Shown: piece by piece, positions 62,408 to 64,000 of the stretch | How the letters are laid out: each line of letters begins with the position of its first letter | Numbering within the stretch: the stretch's first letter is position 1 | Notes under the pieces: generated by a model | What the model saw: the letters and a program-made list of their open reading frames with translations, nothing else | The model's database searches: none | Told to the model about the DNA's origin: nothing | Position numbers and translations under genes: made by a program | Assembly: GCF_000184745.1 (NCBI RefSeq) | Contig: NC_014931.1 | Location: 4,588,001-4,652,000 of the forward strand | DNA length: 64,000 nt | Reading direction: 5' to 3' | From: Variovorax paradoxus EPS | GTDB taxonomy: Bacteria; Pseudomonadota; Gammaproteobacteria; Burkholderiales; Burkholderiaceae_C

Positions 62408-64000
62408 TCACGCGGCGAGGCTTGTCGGGGCGCGGGCCCGGTCTTCTGCAATGCGTCCGGCCTTCATGGTGATCACGCGATCGGCCAGGTGGAAGTAGCG
62501 GTCGTCGTGCGAGATGACCACCAGCAGGTGGCCCTTGGCACGCAGCTCGGGCAACAGCTCGGTATAGAAGAGATGGCGGAAGGTCGGGTCCTGGTCGGCC
62601 GCCCATTCGTCGAACACCAGCACCGGCCGGCCTTCGAGGTAGGCATGCACCAGTGCCAGCCGCTTGCGCTGGCCGGTCGACAGATCCACGGTGCTGAAGG
62701 AGCCGTCCTTGATGCTCACCTTGTGGGCGATTTCCAGGCGCTGCAGGTAGGGCAGCGCGGCCTGCGGCAATGCATGCATGCCCTCTTCGCCCTTCTCGTT
62801 CGCGACCAGGTCCTCAAACAGATAGAAATCGGCGAACACAGTCGTGAACAGTTGCCGGTAGTCGTCGCGGGCCTCGGGCGTGACCACAACACCGTCGATC
62901 AGCACATCGCCCTGCTGCGGCGCGTAGAGGCCCAGCAGCAGCTTGATCAACGTGGTCTTGCCGGAGCCGTTGTCGCCCACCACGAACACCATTTCGCCGC
63001 GGCGAAGCTCCAGGTCGATCGGCCCGAGCACGAAGGGCTCGCCGCCATCGGGTGCATCGAAGGCATAGCGCACGCCGCGCATGCCGATGTCGCGGGTGAC
63101 CGTGGCGCCGCTGCCCGGTCGCTCCAGGTGCAGATGGGGCTCGGGCGTGGCGAAGCGCGCCGACAGGTCGGCGATGCGCTGGAACGCGACCTTGGCGCGT
63201 CCCACGTTGGGCAGCGTGCCGGCGATCTGGTCGATCGGCCCCTTCAGGAACAGCATCACCAGCACGAAACCGCTGAGCACCACGGGCTCGGTGCTGCGAA
63301 ACGCGGCCCAGCCCAGGATCAGCGCGATCAGCAGGAAGAACAGGGCAGAGCCGAAGGCGGTGGCGATCACATAGGTGTTGATGGCACGACCGTTGACGCT
63401 GCGGATCTTGTCGACGATGTGCTCGATCTGCTCGCCGAACATGCGCGTGCGGCGCTCGCGGTGCATGCGCAGTTCCTTCGCACCCTCGCTGATCGAGCGG
63501 TAGGCCTTGTGCAGCTGGTCTTCGTGTTCGCGCGCCTTCCAGAAGCCGACCTCGGCGCGGGTCTGCGCCAGGATCTGGATGGTGGCGCCGAGCACCAGCG
63601 CCAGCATCAGAAGGCCGAACAGCGGCAGCGACAGCCAGGCGAGATAGACCAGGCACCCCAGCGCAACGGCCACCGCGATCAGCGTGGAAGAAAGCACGAA
63701 GGCCGCATCGCTGATCATGTCCACGTCCTGCGACAGCACGGGCATCAGGCGGTGAGTGCGGTAGCGCTCCAGCGCGTCGATGGGCGCCGAAAGAATCTTC
63801 TGCGCCAGGCTCTTGCGCACCTGGGCCACCAGGCGCTGGCCGACGAAATTGGTCGAGACGTCCGAGGCCATGCGACCGAACAGCGCCAGCAGGCACAGGC
63901 TGATGAAGGTCAGCAACAGCCCCCCGGCCATGCCGCCTTCCTGATTCAGCACTTCGTTGATGGTGCGCAGCAGGGCGACCGTGGCAATGCCCGAGCAGAT
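62408..64000 (-). CDS. PvdE-like ABC transporter, cyclic-peptide/SyrD export family (5' end beyond window)
   Basis: About 530 residues are visible; the frame is open past 64000, where the first bases read ICSGIATVALLRTINEVLNQ. The membrane domain carries about five or six helices (LLLTFISLCLLALFGR, TLIAVAVALGCLVYLAWLS). An ABC ATPase follows with Walker A VVGDNGSGKTT, signature-like STGQRKRLALVHAYLEGRPVLV and Walker B VLVFDEW. The signature is STGQR rather than LSGGQ, as in PvdE/SyrD. PvdE exports the acylated precursor to the periplasm. The ATPase D-loop reads FDEWAADQDP. Confidence 0.9.
   Translation of the reverse strand: MCSGIATVALLRTINEVLNQEGGMAGGLLLTFISLCLLALFGRMASDVSTNFVGQRLVAQVRKSLAQKILSAPIDALERYRTHRLMPVLSQDVDMISDAAFVLSSTLIAVAVALGCLVYLAWLSLPLFGLLMLALVLGATIQILAQTRAEVGFWKAREHEDQLHKAYRSISEGAKELRMHRERRTRMFGEQIEHIVDKIRSVNGRAINTYVIATAFGSALFFLLIALILGWAAFRSTEPVVLSGFVLVMLFLKGPIDQIAGTLPNVGRAKVAFQRIADLSARFATPEPHLHLERPGSGATVTRDIGMRGVRYAFDAPDGGEPFVLGPIDLELRRGEMVFVVGDNGSGKTTLIKLLLGLYAPQQGDVLIDGVVVTPEARDDYRQLFTTVFADFYLFEDLVANEKGEEGMHALPQAALPYLQRLEIAHKVSIKDGSFSTVDLSTGQRKRLALVHAYLEGRPVLVFDEWAADQDPTFRHLFYTELLPELRAKGHLLVVISHDDRYFHLADRVITMKAGRIAEDRARAPTSLAA

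Overview
The window is GC-rich (roughly two thirds G+C) and densely coded. Its gene content and order look like a Variovorax-type member of the Comamonadaceae (Burkholderiales): a paired De Ley-Doudoroff cluster and edd-eda operon, pcm-rhodanese-tolC followed by waaA and a phosphomannomutase, and a pyoverdine-style siderophore locus. The genus is inferred from gene content; no rRNA or other marker gene is present.

Layout. 1-4.7 kb: a divergent FadR-type GntR regulator (cut by the window edge) faces an IlvD/EDD-type sugar-acid dehydratase, DgoK, DgoA and a class II aldolase, a D-galactonate/L-arabinonate-type catabolic operon. 4.9-10.2 kb: a small exported Pro/Tyr/Arg-rich protein with a terminator, MATE and MFS transporters, a MarR/thioesterase divergent pair, and an AT-rich lipoprotein gene. 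10.3-12.2 kb: a PAS histidine kinase translationally coupled to an RsbQ-type alpha/beta hydrolase. 12.4-15.9 kb: a ferric-iron ABC importer with a Fur-like site. 16-19 kb: GST, glyoxalase I, DUF1697 and HAD genes. 18.5-21 kb: edd-eda. 21-31.9 kb: ChrA, two OmpA-family proteins, ChaC-SodC, a MobA-like transferase, PdxH, an AEC carrier, a TonB receptor with a DUF2946-like partner, and MsrA. 32-35.4 kb: TetR, PCMT, rhodanese, TolC.

35.4-36.6 kb holds an intact IS110-family element inserted in a REP/BIME-like repeat. Its 5' non-coding end encodes a likely bridge RNA whose two target guides match the flanking DNA, and whose donor loop carries 7 nt identical to the element's own end abutting the core. 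An uninterrupted inverted copy of the repeat at 28.6 kb shows the pre-insertion sequence. This is the most notable find.

36.7-46 kb: waaA, phosphomannomutase, an Ada-AraC-AlkA fusion with Ogt, a DMT exporter, DUF1345, an outer-membrane barrel and an acyl-CoA synthetase. 46-51.7 kb: an operon of MFS carrier, FAD-linked oxidase, tannase-family esterase and LysR regulator. 51.8-53.5 kb: an orphan PhnD-like binding protein and a GST.

53.5-64 kb, all on the minus strand: one end of a siderophore locus (PvdE-like exporter, PvdA-like ornithine hydroxylase, PvdRT-OpmQ-like efflux pump, a stand-alone FecR N-terminal domain protein and a PvdQ-like Ntn acylase). The NRPS genes would lie beyond 64 kb. 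No rRNA, tRNA, CRISPR or phage genes were seen, and no gene-free stretch exceeds 300 bases; the longest is the IS left end plus repeat at 36.39-36.67 kb.
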